Below are positions 32,052-41,470 of a DNA stretch of 64,000 nucleotides, piece after piece; positions within the stretch are counted from its first letter, which is position 1, and each line of letters opens with the position of its first letter. A program made the position numbers and the translations under genes. The DNA is from Limnephilus marmoratus (Eukaryota; Arthropoda; Insecta; Trichoptera; Limnephilidae), in NCBI GenBank assembly GCA_917880885.1, contig OU862917.1, positions 56,123,227-56,187,226 on the forward strand, written 5' to 3'. The notes beneath the pieces were generated by a model. The model was not told the origin of the DNA. It ran no database searches and saw only the letters and a list, made by a program, of their open reading frames with translations.

Positions 32052-32394
32052 ACACATGTGATATTGATATATAATTTAGGAAATTAAATAGAAAATACCT
32101 TGAAAAATATCAGACAAAAAAAACTTTTGTATATATATCTAAACGTCACTTAATACACAACCGTATGTGCTCACGCGTAGGAGAGAATGGAAAAACGCGA
32201 TGTCGAACATCAAATTTACGACACACTTTGCGGCCTTGCCAAACTTCCGTCAAGCGCTATTGATATATTTAAATAATCACATAAAGTGCAGAAACTATTT
32301 AACTACACTAAAAAAAATATACACATTTAAAAAATTAACTTTTGCAAAAACCACTTAATTCGCGTTTTTTCTTCATTCCGCCCACTGTGCGGCG

Positions 32395-32898
32395 GTTCAC
32401 GCCGCGACCGCGACCGCGACAGGAGACCGAGGCCAGAGACCTATCGACTACCAAGCACGGGCTTGCTGTTTCATATAGGTGCAACCCTCATCGCCTCTCA
32501 AGGTTCCTTCCTGCGTCACGTGTGTGCGCCGACTCAAAGGACACACAGCCGCCATATCCCGCCAACACGACGGTGATCGACCGCCTGGACCAAGGTCACT
32601 TCTACACCGTCTCGGTGTAGAGTAACACGCCGGCTCCCTGAAGACCTGTGATCTTCACAGGTCTTCAGGGTCTCCTGACCATCTTCACGCATCAGCAACG
32701 CATCAGCATCACTTACGGCACCACTGTCACTCCGCTCCGCTTCGACCCTCGCTAAGTAGCTAAATAAAGACTGACTCCACTACAACGACTGACGCCTTTT
32801 ATTTCTCGACCCGTCTCTGCCGATCCAGCCCGCTCCCTCAACTGGTATGATATGGATACGCAGCATACAGCATCCTGACATGTGTGTTAGGTTGTGTG
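32395..32898. other. GC-rich block, possible LTR-like relic
   Basis: It is notably GC-rich compared with both sides. It holds GACCGCGACCGCGAC repeats, a perfect 15-bp-arm hairpin (32637-32669), an AATAAA-like signal in CTAAATAAAGACTGACTCC near 32760, and a later pyrimidine-rich stretch. The order is reminiscent of an LTR R/U5 region, but no matching second LTR or coding region is present. Confidence 0.3.
32637..32669. repeat. Perfect hairpin with 15-bp arms
   Basis: CCTGAAGACCTGTGA, spacer TCT, and the exact reverse complement. Confidence 0.85.
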
Positions 32899-32937
32899 TT
32901 AGGTTAGGTTAGGTTAGGTTTTTTTTTTTTTTTTTTT
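32899..32937 (+). repeat. (TTAGG)4 followed by a T-run
   Basis: Four perfect TTAGG units (the insect telomeric repeat) run into 19 T residues. Isolated short TTAGG tracts are common inside insect genomes. Confidence 0.8.
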
Positions 32938-33040
32938 CCCTTGAGTGTTCTGTTATTTACCTTGTTTATTATTTATCAAGGTTCATTTAAACTATTTGAT
33001 TTTACAATTTGAGCTATTGATTTGACTATGACTTTATACT

Positions 33041-33488
33041 TTTCATAAACGATGTCACTTCCATATTCACTGATGTTAACATATTATTATTTGCTGATGA
33101 CATGAAAATATATAAAATCATAAAAAATGTATACGACTGCTTGTCCCTCCAATCCAATTTTATAAAATTCGTAGAATGGTGTACCATTAACAAACTTACA
33201 CTAAACATTAAAAAATGTCAAATCATGAGTTTCTTTAGAATTAAAAACCCTATCAAATATAGTTATTCTTTTAACAATCAGAGTTTATTGTCAGTACCAG
33301 TAATAAGGGACCTTGGAATAACCTTCGACTCTAAACTACTATTTACCAACCACATTGATATAATAACTGGTAAAGCAATGAAAATGCTAGGTTTCATTGT
33401 AAGAATTTGTAAAGATTTCAAAAATATCCAAACATTCAAAATACTATATGCAACTCTGGTTAGGAGTCATTTAGAATACAATTCCCCC
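33041..33488 (+). pseudogene. LINE A reverse transcriptase, fragment 1
   Basis: The frame encodes FINDV, the catalytic FADD (near 33092), an INKLTLNIKKC block, DLGITFDSKL and the start of the C-terminal thumb, ending LVRSHLEYNSP exactly where the BEL LTR begins. It is 5'-truncated, beginning in mid-RT. Its coding sequence continues at 39454 and again at 41470 after removal of two insertions. Confidence 0.9.
33484..33488. repeat. Target-site duplication CCCCC of the BEL element (left)
   Basis: It matches CCCCC at 39449-39453; merging the two restores an open LINE frame across the site. Confidence 0.85.
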
Positions 33489-34587
33489 TGAATGATTTTG
33501 CGAGAAGTGTTTATGTGTGTGATTTAGGTGCGAATGAATGTCGAAGGACCTTGCGTATGTGTTTTTGTGTGAATGTTAGACCACTGCACAAATAGAAATG
33601 AATGCACATAAAGGAAGGAAGGACTTACTGAGGAATCTTGTGGTATCTTCTTCTCTTCTCTCATGTGTGGCCTTTGTTTCATACACTTGTATTCGCGGTA
33701 TTTTACTTTCATATGCGGGTATAAATAAATAAATATAGCAATTTGATGACCCAGATGCAATGATAGCCATGTTTGATGGAGTCATAAGAAGTAAGCTGGA
33801 GTATGCCAGTGGTGTGTGGACTCCGTACCAAGCGAAGTATATTAATATGCTAGAACAAATACAGAAAAAGTTCCTTAGGTATGTCTATATGCGGATGCAT
33901 GGAACGTACCCGAGATTCATGCACCATATGGAATTACTTGAGGCAACAAATAGATTTAGCTTGGAAACTAGACGTTATGCAAATCTTGCAATTCTTAGTT
34001 TTAACATAATCCATAATCGTATTGACAGCCCATTCCTCTTGGAATGTTATGGCTTATACGTGCCTGAAAATTTCAGCCGTAGTCGTCGACACGACTTGTT
34101 CAAAATACCATACGGCAGAACAGATGTTCTAGCACAGCATAGCATGACAAGAGGAATGGTGCTGTTGAACGAAATATCGGAAACACTAGATATATATAAC
34201 TCTTCGTTAGATAGCCTTAAGATTTTTTTGTATAATAATCATCTTCCTAGGTGTTAAGACTGTCAAAATGAGAAAATTGTACAGTAATTGGATAAAAATC
34301 TGTTGTACAATATTAAAAAAAAATAAAAAAATAAAAAAATAAAATAAATAAATAAAATGCGGGAAGCGTAATTGTATGCTTACGCGAGGTTCGATTGACG
34401 ACACACTGATTTGTTTAACTGATTGTTATGGTAACGGTTCATAGCAACGTAAGGATGGGATTGGATTGGGAAGGAATTTGCTAGGGATGGGATACATGTG
34501 ACAATCAAGCTACAAGCACAGAGTCTATGTTATAATATGTAGATGTATGTAAGTAAGTGTAGCTATGATTGTGTAAACGCCCAACCA
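33489..34587 (-). repeat. BEL 3' LTR interrupted by a LINE 3' end
   Basis: 33489-33723 and 34350-34587 together match the intact LTR at 38981-39448. By eye the second half differs by about four A/G transitions. The gap is filled by the LINE fragment below. Confidence 0.9.
33726..34349 (+). pseudogene. 5'-truncated LINE 3' end inside the BEL LTR
   Basis: The open frame to 34257 is a LINE RT C-terminal region (IRSKLEYASGVWTPYQ, IQKKFLRYVYMRMHG, SPFLLECYGLYVP). It is followed by a short 3' UTR and an AATAAAAAAAT-rich tail. It lies opposite to the BEL orientation and postdates it. The frame is intact, but only the last ~165 residues are present. Confidence 0.88.
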
Positions 34588-34600
34588 TGCCCCCCGCCTG
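34588..34600 (-). promoter_or_regulatory. BEL polypurine tract
   Basis: On the minus strand AGGCGGGGGGCA directly precedes the LTR start TGGTTGGG, the usual place for the plus-strand primer. Confidence 0.6.
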
Positions 34601-34799
34601 GAAGGGGATGAAAAAATCCACTTCCATAAACCATAAGAGTGCATTAAGTAACAAACAAAATTTAAAAAATAAAATTTAAAAAATTGGTGAAACTTAAAGC
34701 TAAAAGAAGGGCCATAGATGCAATATGTGATGGCCAAGTCAACGGACTATGTTATTGCAAAGGTAAAGAGTAAAGTTTTACCACTGTCCTGCGGTACAT

Positions 34800-34950
34800 G
34801 ATTTGCGGTATGCGTAATGCGGTATGCGGTATGCGATACGCGGAATGCGGAATGCGGTATGCGGCATGCGGTATGCTGTATCTGGTTTGCGGTATGCGGT
34901 ATGCGGTATGCGGTATGCGGTATGCGGTTAAAGGGTATGCGGTATGGGGT
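34800..34950. repeat. Heptanucleotide GCGGTAT satellite
   Basis: About 20 units of GCGGTAT with variants (GCGGAAT, GCGATAC, GCGGCAT) lie in the BEL non-coding 3' region. Frames of the type MRYAVCGMR on one strand and YRIPHTA on the other are artefacts of the 7-mer. Confidence 0.9.
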
Positions 34951-34988
34951 AAATCTCCCATTATTGGGAATTGCGGTTGGGATTAATT

Positions 34989-36257
34989 TTAAAGCACATA
35001 TTTGGATCGATGCACGCACTTCCTAACCAGATTACGCAAAGAAAAGAATTTTTGTCTTAGTAAAATTTTCGTTTTCAGTTCGGGCGGATCAGATACAGAT
35101 TTCGAATCAAAACGTTGTAGAGGCCAATCACCTTTAGGTAACTGAGCGAAAGTGGGGCCCTTAAACCATAATGTATGGTCTATTAGCTGAGCGGGATTTA
35201 GACCACGCGACAGGCAGTCAGCGGGATTGTCTTTACCTTTTGTATGATGGAAACATTCAGCCTCCAGATGATCTTGTATTTGTGTTACGCGGTTAGCAAT
35301 GAAGGGCTGCCATTTAGCGGGCAGTGAATTTATCCGTGCTAGCGCAATCGTGCTGTCACAAAAGGCTAAAGTTGTATGAACTATCGAATTTGATGCGTAG
35401 GTATTACTGACCTTATGCGTTAATCGGGCAAGTACCAGCGCTCCACATAATTCTAGACGCGCAAGTGAAATCGTCTTCGCAGGAGCGACCTTAGGTTTGG
35501 CGCATAATAAGCTAATTGTGGTTTTGTTAGTATTTGGACAGTAAACATGTAAGTATAATGCGCGTTCGTTTGCGTCAGAAAATCCGATAAGTGTTAATAC
35601 ATATTGGTATTCGACACCTAAAAAGCGAGGAATTTGAATAAATTGCAATAATGGCAATTCCTTTTCAAGCTGACGCCCAAGCGTGACTACGGTGTCAGGA
35701 GGAGGTTCGTCCCAATCCAGGTTGTACTCCCATAGAGATTTAATTATAAGTTTAGCTAATAAAACAACCAGTGCGATGAAACCCATCAAATCCCAAAGAC
35801 GAACAATCGTCGATAGGATGTTTCGTTTGATGCAAGCTCTTTCATCAAAATTTACAACAAATATAAAATTATCAGAAGCGGGAATCCAATGAAGACCTAG
35901 TATTTTTAGGTTTTCATCGAGATTAAATTCCACATGTTCCTTGACACGGCGATCTGAAGGAATCGTGGACAAAAGGTTTGGAGAATTAGCGGAGAATTTT
36001 ACAAGATCGAATCCTTTCTCGGCGAATAGTGGAAAATTGAGGATAATGCGAAACAGATCACCTTGTAAATTATTACCGGTGTATAGGATAACATTACGCG
36101 AATAACCAGAATCGGATTTCATATTTGCGTCCAGCACCATCCGGATTTTGGTTGTCAGTTTATCTTCGCGAACTACGATATGATGCGGGATTACGTAATG
36201 CGGTAAATCAGAAATGTCAACTGGAGAAATGTAACTTTTCTGAATGTATTCGCACAA
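34989..36257 (-). pseudogene. BEL Pol remnant: RT ends and RNase H
   Basis: The frame has the Pao RT entry block (LPHYVIPHHIVV, KIRMVLDAN) up to ILNFPLF, then jumps to KGFDLVKFSANSP, a block that in intact elements follows the catalytic core. The palm with YVDD is therefore missing, although the frame stays open (join near 36027). RNase H-like sequence follows (FSDANERA, LARLELCGALVLARL, NPADCLSRG). No integrase follows. An in-frame TAA at 36270 separates it from the protease frame. Confidence 0.85.
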
Positions 36258-36269
36258 TATTTTGTCATA

Positions 36270-37457
36270 TTAAATTTTTATGGTAGGTTGGAATTTTAAG
36301 CGGCGTTCGAGAGGTCGGTACTTCTGCTCGGCTGCCAGCAACGACGCGCCAAGGATAGATGGACCTTTTCGAAACGGTAACGCGACGATATAACGACCTG
36401 TCGTGTCACGAGAAGTTGTGAGTTTGAATTGTTCCTCACATTCTTGTTCATCAGGCGTTAAAAACTTCTTGTCCGGAATGTCTTCCAATTCAAAGAAGCG
36501 TGCAAGAGGAAAATCCTTGTTTTCTGCGAACGTACAAAATGATTGCGTGGCGTTGTTACTTGGGGTTTCAATCATCGTCGGAGCAGTGCCTAAGATTAAA
36601 TACCCTAAAGTAGTTTCAATTGCAAACGGCTGACCAGGGGGACCTGATATTTTGTTAGCCTTTAAAATGCGAGCAAACATGTCACATCCCAAAATAATAT
36701 CAATCTCACCAGGCATACAGAAAGTTTTATCTGCTAAGGGTAAATTGTCGAGATACGATAATGAAGCGCGGTTTATATTAACGGTAGGCAGTTCGCTAGT
36801 GATACTTTCTACCACATACGGTTGAATCGTATACGAGTGAGCGTCGTTATATTGGGAGAACAGTTTGAGACAAGTCATTCCTTTTGTTAGATTTCTTACG
36901 TCACCTATTCCCGTGACATAAGTGCTGGGAGATGATTGTACCATAAGATTCAAACGTGAACAGCATTTACGCGTAACAATGTCCCTTTGGGAGCCGCTAT
37001 CGATTAGCGCACGTATTGTCTGTACCCGACCCTTAAGATCTCGTATTAGACAAACGGCGGTTCCCAAAAGTACTGTTTTATTTTCACGAAAGTACGAGTT
37101 TGTCACACACAGCGATACTGGATTCGGAGTCTCTGAAATATTATTATCGCTATCTGTTTGTAACGTGGAAGACGGTATTGGGTCTGACTGTGGTTTTTGC
37201 ATATCAGTTTGCTTGAAATGCAATAAAGTATGGTGATTGAGAGCGCATGATTTACATGTGCTCTTCGATTTGCATGATCTTGTGTTGTGCCTAGTACTAA
37301 GGCAGTTCATACAAACTTGCGTATTGGATGACTTAATGAAATTAAATCGATCGCGTGGTTCTAGACTAAAAAAACTTAGAACATTGATATAAAAGGTGCG
37401 ATCCCTTTTGACAACAACAACAAATGTCAATGGAGTGATTGTCACTTTTCTCGACAT
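36270..37457 (-). pseudogene. BEL zinc-knuckle and aspartic protease segment
   Basis: It contains the second half of a cysteine-rich knuckle region (CMNCLSTRHNTRSCKSKSTCKSC) and a retropepsin with ALIDSGSQRDIV. It lies in a different frame from gag, the switch occurring at a run of seven T on the coding strand near 37376, and it ends in a stop before the RT frame. In most BEL elements gag and pol are a single frame, so the shift is probably a mutation. Confidence 0.85.
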
Positions 37458-38436
37458 TTATAAATGTCTTTGCGGAGTTTGTCCTTTGCGGTTTAGCGGA
37501 AATATTATTATTATTACCGAGGCGGGTAGATGATGCTTGCGTAACTTGCGCACGAGTAAGTATTCTTTGCTGTACTCTTACAAATTCAATTAATTCTGAG
37601 CTTGATGGAAAACTTTCATTGTCTCGAATAGAAGATTCGAAAGCTTTTACTGTCTCTATATCAATGCGTTTAAGACCCAGATGTAGCAACATAAATTCTG
37701 CGAGATCTTTTATTTCCAACTGTTTCAGCGCGGCGATGTTTGTCGAATATGTGTCTGCAAAATGTTCTAAGGAAGCGGGCGTGACCGAATTAACCACTGG
37801 CATTTTTAATAACCGGTCAAAATATGATTCTGCGAGGATGCGATGATCGTTATATTTATTACATAAGGCATTCCAGATCACCTGGTAATTTGTACCGATG
37901 GGTGTGATCGTCTTACAAATAGTTAATGCCTTTCCTGTCAACTTGGACATGAGATATTGCATCTTTTCAGAATTGTCTAATGAAGTATTTGAATGAATAA
38001 CGGAGACATAGGTCTCATAAAAGAGAGGCCAATTTTCCAGATTTCCGTCAAAGCATAAAATTTCTAGTGGCGGTAATTTAATTGTACGATGCGGTTTTTC
38101 TACGGGATTTGACAACATGCTTGACTCGGTAAATTTAATGACGCCATACATTTCCTCAAATGCGTTCAGTTGAGTGTACTCAGCGACTGCTTCTGGGTTA
38201 ATTTCCAATTCACAGTCGACTTTTTCGTCTAGAATAGTGATGAATTCCGAACGAATTCTTTCTACGGTCCCAGCGCCCGATAAAAATGCTTGACGATTTG
38301 TAGCACTATTAGACGATGTCTTTATTTTGTCAAAAACTGACTGTAATGTCGCAAAACTAGAAGCTAGCTTCGCGTTTAGTCTTTTCAGACGTCTGTCATC
38401 CCGTGACGTTAAACCAGACGGTGCGGTTGTAGACAT
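37366..38436 (-). CDS. gag: BEL/Pao Gag
   Basis: The frame from ATG at 38436 (MSTTAPSGLT) has the Pao Gag core (LPPLEILCFDGNLENWPLFY and following, the DUF1759-type region), helical capsid-like sequence, and a first CCxC...H...C cluster (CCCCQKGSHLLYQC) at the end, where it stops at TTT TTT TAG. An 11-codon in-frame extension to 38469 precedes it, and I chose the inner ATG because the extension shows no conservation signal. Confidence 0.85.
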   Translation of the reverse strand: MSTTAPSGLTSRDDRRLKRLNAKLASSFATLQSVFDKIKTSSNSATNRQAFLSGAGTVERIRSEFITILDEKVDCELEINPEAVAEYTQLNAFEEMYGVIKFTESSMLSNPVEKPHRTIKLPPLEILCFDGNLENWPLFYETYVSVIHSNTSLDNSEKMQYLMSKLTGKALTICKTITPIGTNYQVIWNALCNKYNDHRILAESYFDRLLKMPVVNSVTPASLEHFADTYSTNIAALKQLEIKDLAEFMLLHLGLKRIDIETVKAFESSIRDNESFPSSSELIEFVRVQQRILTRAQVTQASSTRLGNNNNISAKPQRTNSAKTFINVEKSDNHSIDICCCCQKGSHLLYQCSKFF

Positions 38437-38469
38437 CTTCTTGTTCTGGTTAATTATTAAATACAACAA

Positions 38470-38980
38470 TAATACAGTCCAAGAATATGCTTATAATGTT
38501 TATTTGAAACGAATAAAATTAAATATTTAAATTTACACTCAATGTTAAGTGCAGTCCACTTTGACCCCAACAACTATTAGGGGTTAACAGTTGGGTAAAT
38601 TTGACCCCTACAACCGTAAGGGGTTAATAGCACTGAATTAAAATGTATTAATTTTATGTTTAATCAATATGTGACGATCGAATTAGATTTTATTACAAGT
38701 TGTGTACCGAAGTACCTACTACGTACCTGAGTACCCACTTACAGCGGTTAGTGTGACATGTATTATAATTTGAAAATAAATTCGAAAATTCAAATCAATT
38801 TCACTTGTTGATTGTCAAACAGTTTGGTAAACAACAACATAACGAATTATTCGTAATACAAAATGGCTATGGAAAATAAATAATGCTTGTTGTAATTAAA
38901 CTGCGGATGATCTTAATACACTTTTAAAAGTTTTTAAGATATTTTTAAAATGGTTTATATATCCGGCTCGTTAGGGGCGA
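38470..38980 (-). other. BEL leader region
   Basis: Non-coding sequence between 5' LTR and gag, with repeated (T)AGGGGTTAA phrases near 38575 and 38615. No definite primer binding site was identified. Confidence 0.55.
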
Positions 38981-39448
38981 TGAATGATTTTGCGAGAAGT
39001 GTTTATGTGTGTGATTTAGGTGCGAATGAATGTCGAAGGACCTTGCGTATGTGTTTTTGTGTGAATGTTAGACCACTGCACAAATAGAAATGAATGCACA
39101 TAAAGGAAGGAAGGACTTACTGAGGAATCTTGTGGTATCTTCTTCTCTTCTCTCATGTGTGGCCTTTGTTTCATACACTTGTATTCGCGGTATTTTACTT
39201 TCATATGCGGGTATAAAATGCGGGAAGCGTAATTGTATGCTTACGCGAGGTTCGATTGACGACACACTGATTTGTTTAACTGATTGTTATGGTAACGGTT
39301 CATAGCAACGTAGGGATGGGATTGGATTGGGAAGGAACTTGCTAGGGATGGGATGCATGTGACAATCAAGCTACAAGCACAGAGTCTATGTTATAATATG
39401 TAGATGTATGTAGGTAAGTGTAGCTATGATTGTGTAAACGCCCAACCA
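38981..39448 (-). repeat. BEL 5' LTR (intact, 468 bp)
   Basis: Intact copy of the LTR found split at 33489-34587. Confidence 0.93.
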
Positions 39449-39508
39449 CCCCCATATGGAACCCTTTCTACAAAAGCCACTCAAACTCCATTGAAAGAAT
39501 CCAACGCA
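39449..39508 (+). pseudogene. LINE A fragment 2
   Basis: Codons for (P)IWNPFYKSHSNSIERIQ continue the frame that stopped at 33488. The fragment ends at CGCA, which recurs after the poly(A) at 41470-41473 as the target duplication of the next LINE. Confidence 0.85.
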
Positions 39509-41340
39509 GCACAATGGAGCACGACCTGCAGATCAGCAGAAAGCTGGCTGCATGCCCGCATGGCAGCAGGCAATTCTGGTCGCTTGCGAGCTCAATAGGT
39601 CGCAATTTCTGCAAATCCAGTTTGCCACCTCTCACCAGACCTGACGGCTCACTAGCAAACACCGCCACCGAAAAGGCAAACTTATTAGGTAAAATGTTTG
39701 CGGATAACTCAACCCTCGATGACCAAGGTGCTGTCCCGACGTCGGTTCCTCACTGCGGTTTTCGTATGAAAAAGCTGAGGATTCGGCATCGGGAAGTACT
39801 CCATGTTTTACGAGGGCTTGATGTTAATAAAGCTAGTGGGCCTGACGGAATACCTGCCCTGGTACTGCAGAGGTGCGCTGCAGAAATAGCTCCAATTTTG
39901 ACGAAGCTTTTTAAATTGTGTCTGAAGACTGGCTCTGTGCCCTCTGGTTGGAAAAAAGCGGTTATCCATCCTATTCCAAAGAAGGGTGACCGCTCCAACC
40001 CGGCCAACTACCGCCCCATAGCGATCACATCAGTTCTGTCTAAGGTGATGGAACGTGTGATCAACGACAAACTGCTCACATACCTCGAGAAGAACAAAAT
40101 TATTAACGACCGTCAATACGGATTCCGGCGGAACCGCTCGTGCGGTGATCTTCTCGCGTATGTGACGCATGTTTGGGGGCGATGCCTGGAACGTTTCGGT
40201 GAGACCCAAACGGTTGCACTGGACATCTCCAAGGCCTTTGACCGGGTTTGGCACCGAGGACTTGTCAACAAACTGCATTCTTACGGACTTCCCGCATCCT
40301 TGTGTATGTGGATTGCCGACTTCTTGAGGGAGAGGTCGATTCAGACGGTAGTCGATGGTTTCACTTCTTCCTCACACTCGATAAATGCTGGCGTCCCGCA
40401 GGGATCGGTTCTGTCTCCGACTTTGTTTTTGTTGCACATCAACGACCTTTTGTCATGTGCACCAATTCACTGTTACGCGGATGACAGTACAGTTCATGAT
40501 AGCTTTTTGTTTGACAAGCCCCCAAAGGGCTCACAAACTCCAACAGCTCGTAGGGCTTTGAAGCAAAGAATGGACGGTTACCTCGAGAGTGTTTTCTCTT
40601 GGGGTAAAAATAATCTCGTTGAATTTAATGTTTCAAAGACCCAATCTTGTCTGATTACGTCTAAAAGGGATCGAAATGAAAATCTAGTCTCTTTCAACGG
40701 AAGCAATCTTCCGAACAGGCCCTCCATTGATATGCTTGGTGTAACCCTAAGTGACCAGCTCAGGTATGGGGGCTCCATCGAAGCCAGAGTAAAGTTAGCC
40801 TCCCAAAAACTGGGCGTACTGTACAGGGCCCGCAGATACTTTAATAGTACACAACTGCTAACCTTGTACAAATCACAAGTACGCCCCACGGTTGAATTTG
40901 GCAGCCATCTCTGGTCTGGAGCTCCAAAATACCTGAAAAATACCCTCGACTCTGTGCAGAAACGGGCGGTCCGTTTGATAGATTCTCCCATCTTAACAGA
41001 CGGATTGCAATCTTTAGAGCACAGGCGTCGGGTGGGAATGCTATCCTTGTTCTACCGGTATTACAATGGAAGATGCTCTGAAGAACTAGCATCATTGATC
41101 CCTTCGGCACCGGTGCATAGTCGGGAAACACGCCAAACGCGTGCCCAACATTTGTACACGGTTGACATTTGTCACATGAGAACGGGTCGTTTCTTCGACT
41201 CGTTCTTGTGTTCAACAGCTCGGCTGTGGAATGATTTGCCGGCCTCTGTGTTTCCTCCTTCCTACAACATGGGTCTCTTCAAGACCAATGTTCATTCCTT
41301 CCTCTCCTCAAAAAGACTCTCCACACAGCATCCCAGATGA
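39509..41340 (+). CDS. LINE reverse transcriptase (partial ORF2)
   Basis: About 610 codons are open from the truncation point. Motifs: NKASGPDGIPALVL, NYRPIAITSVLSKVME, RQYGFRRNRS, ALDISKAFDRVWH, AGVPQGSVLSPTLFLLHIND and catalytic CYADDS, then DMLGVTLSDQL and a C-terminal FFDSFLCSTARLWNDLP block ending SFLSSKRLSTQHPR. The endonuclease is missing through 5' truncation, so this copy is dead despite an undisturbed frame. The family is widespread in insects (Jockey superfamily by motifs); I do not name the clade. Confidence 0.93.
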
Positions 41341-41391
41341 CATAGGCCCTGAGGGAAATTATTTTCCTCAGGGCCTCCTGTGTGGAGTTAA

Positions 41392-41469
<78 letters not shown>
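39509..41469 (+). mobile_element. 5'-truncated LINE with intact RT and 75-nt poly(A)
   Basis: It is flanked by CGCA (up to AACGCA with tail ambiguity). It begins within the domain between endonuclease and RT and runs through the complete RT to its stop, a short 3' UTR with a strong hairpin (GGCCCTGAGG...CCTCAGGGCC) and 75 A residues (41395-41469). The long homopolymer tail points to a recent insertion. Its last ~110 bp are shared with the SINE-like family in this window. Confidence 0.93.

Positions 41470-41470
<1 letters not shown>

Larger units (their letters stand above)
30579..32389. mobile_element. Transib-like DNA transposon, non-autonomous copy (1811 bp)
   Basis: The ends are 35-bp terminal inverted repeats with one mismatch, beginning CACAGTGGGCGGAATGAAG. 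CACAGTG fits the CACWRTG start of Transib elements and equals the RAG recombination heptamer. The flanks are identical 5-bp CGGCG (30574-30578 and 32390-32394), matching the 5-bp, CGNCG-like duplications of Transib. The interior is AT-rich with no recognisable transposase; one 94-codon minus-strand frame (31336-31620) is unassigned. Ends and duplications are read directly; the superfamily is an inference from established Transib features. Confidence 0.85.
33489..39448 (-). mobile_element. BEL/Pao LTR retrotransposon, internally deleted
   Basis: Two copies of a ~468-bp LTR bound it: 38981-39448 (5' LTR in element orientation) and 33489-34587 (3' LTR, split by a LINE fragment). On the minus strand the LTR reads TGGTTGGGCG...ATCATTCA, with TG...CA ends. 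Identical CCCCC flank it (33484-33488, 39449-39453). The interior encodes a Pao-type Gag, aspartic protease, a reverse transcriptase missing its core, and RNase H; integrase is absent. It inserted into LINE A. It cannot be autonomous. Confidence 0.93.

Noticed and set aside
34747..35026. Frames of RIPHTAY or MRYAVCG repeats as repeat proteins
   Set aside because: They are products of the GCGGTAT satellite read in different frames.
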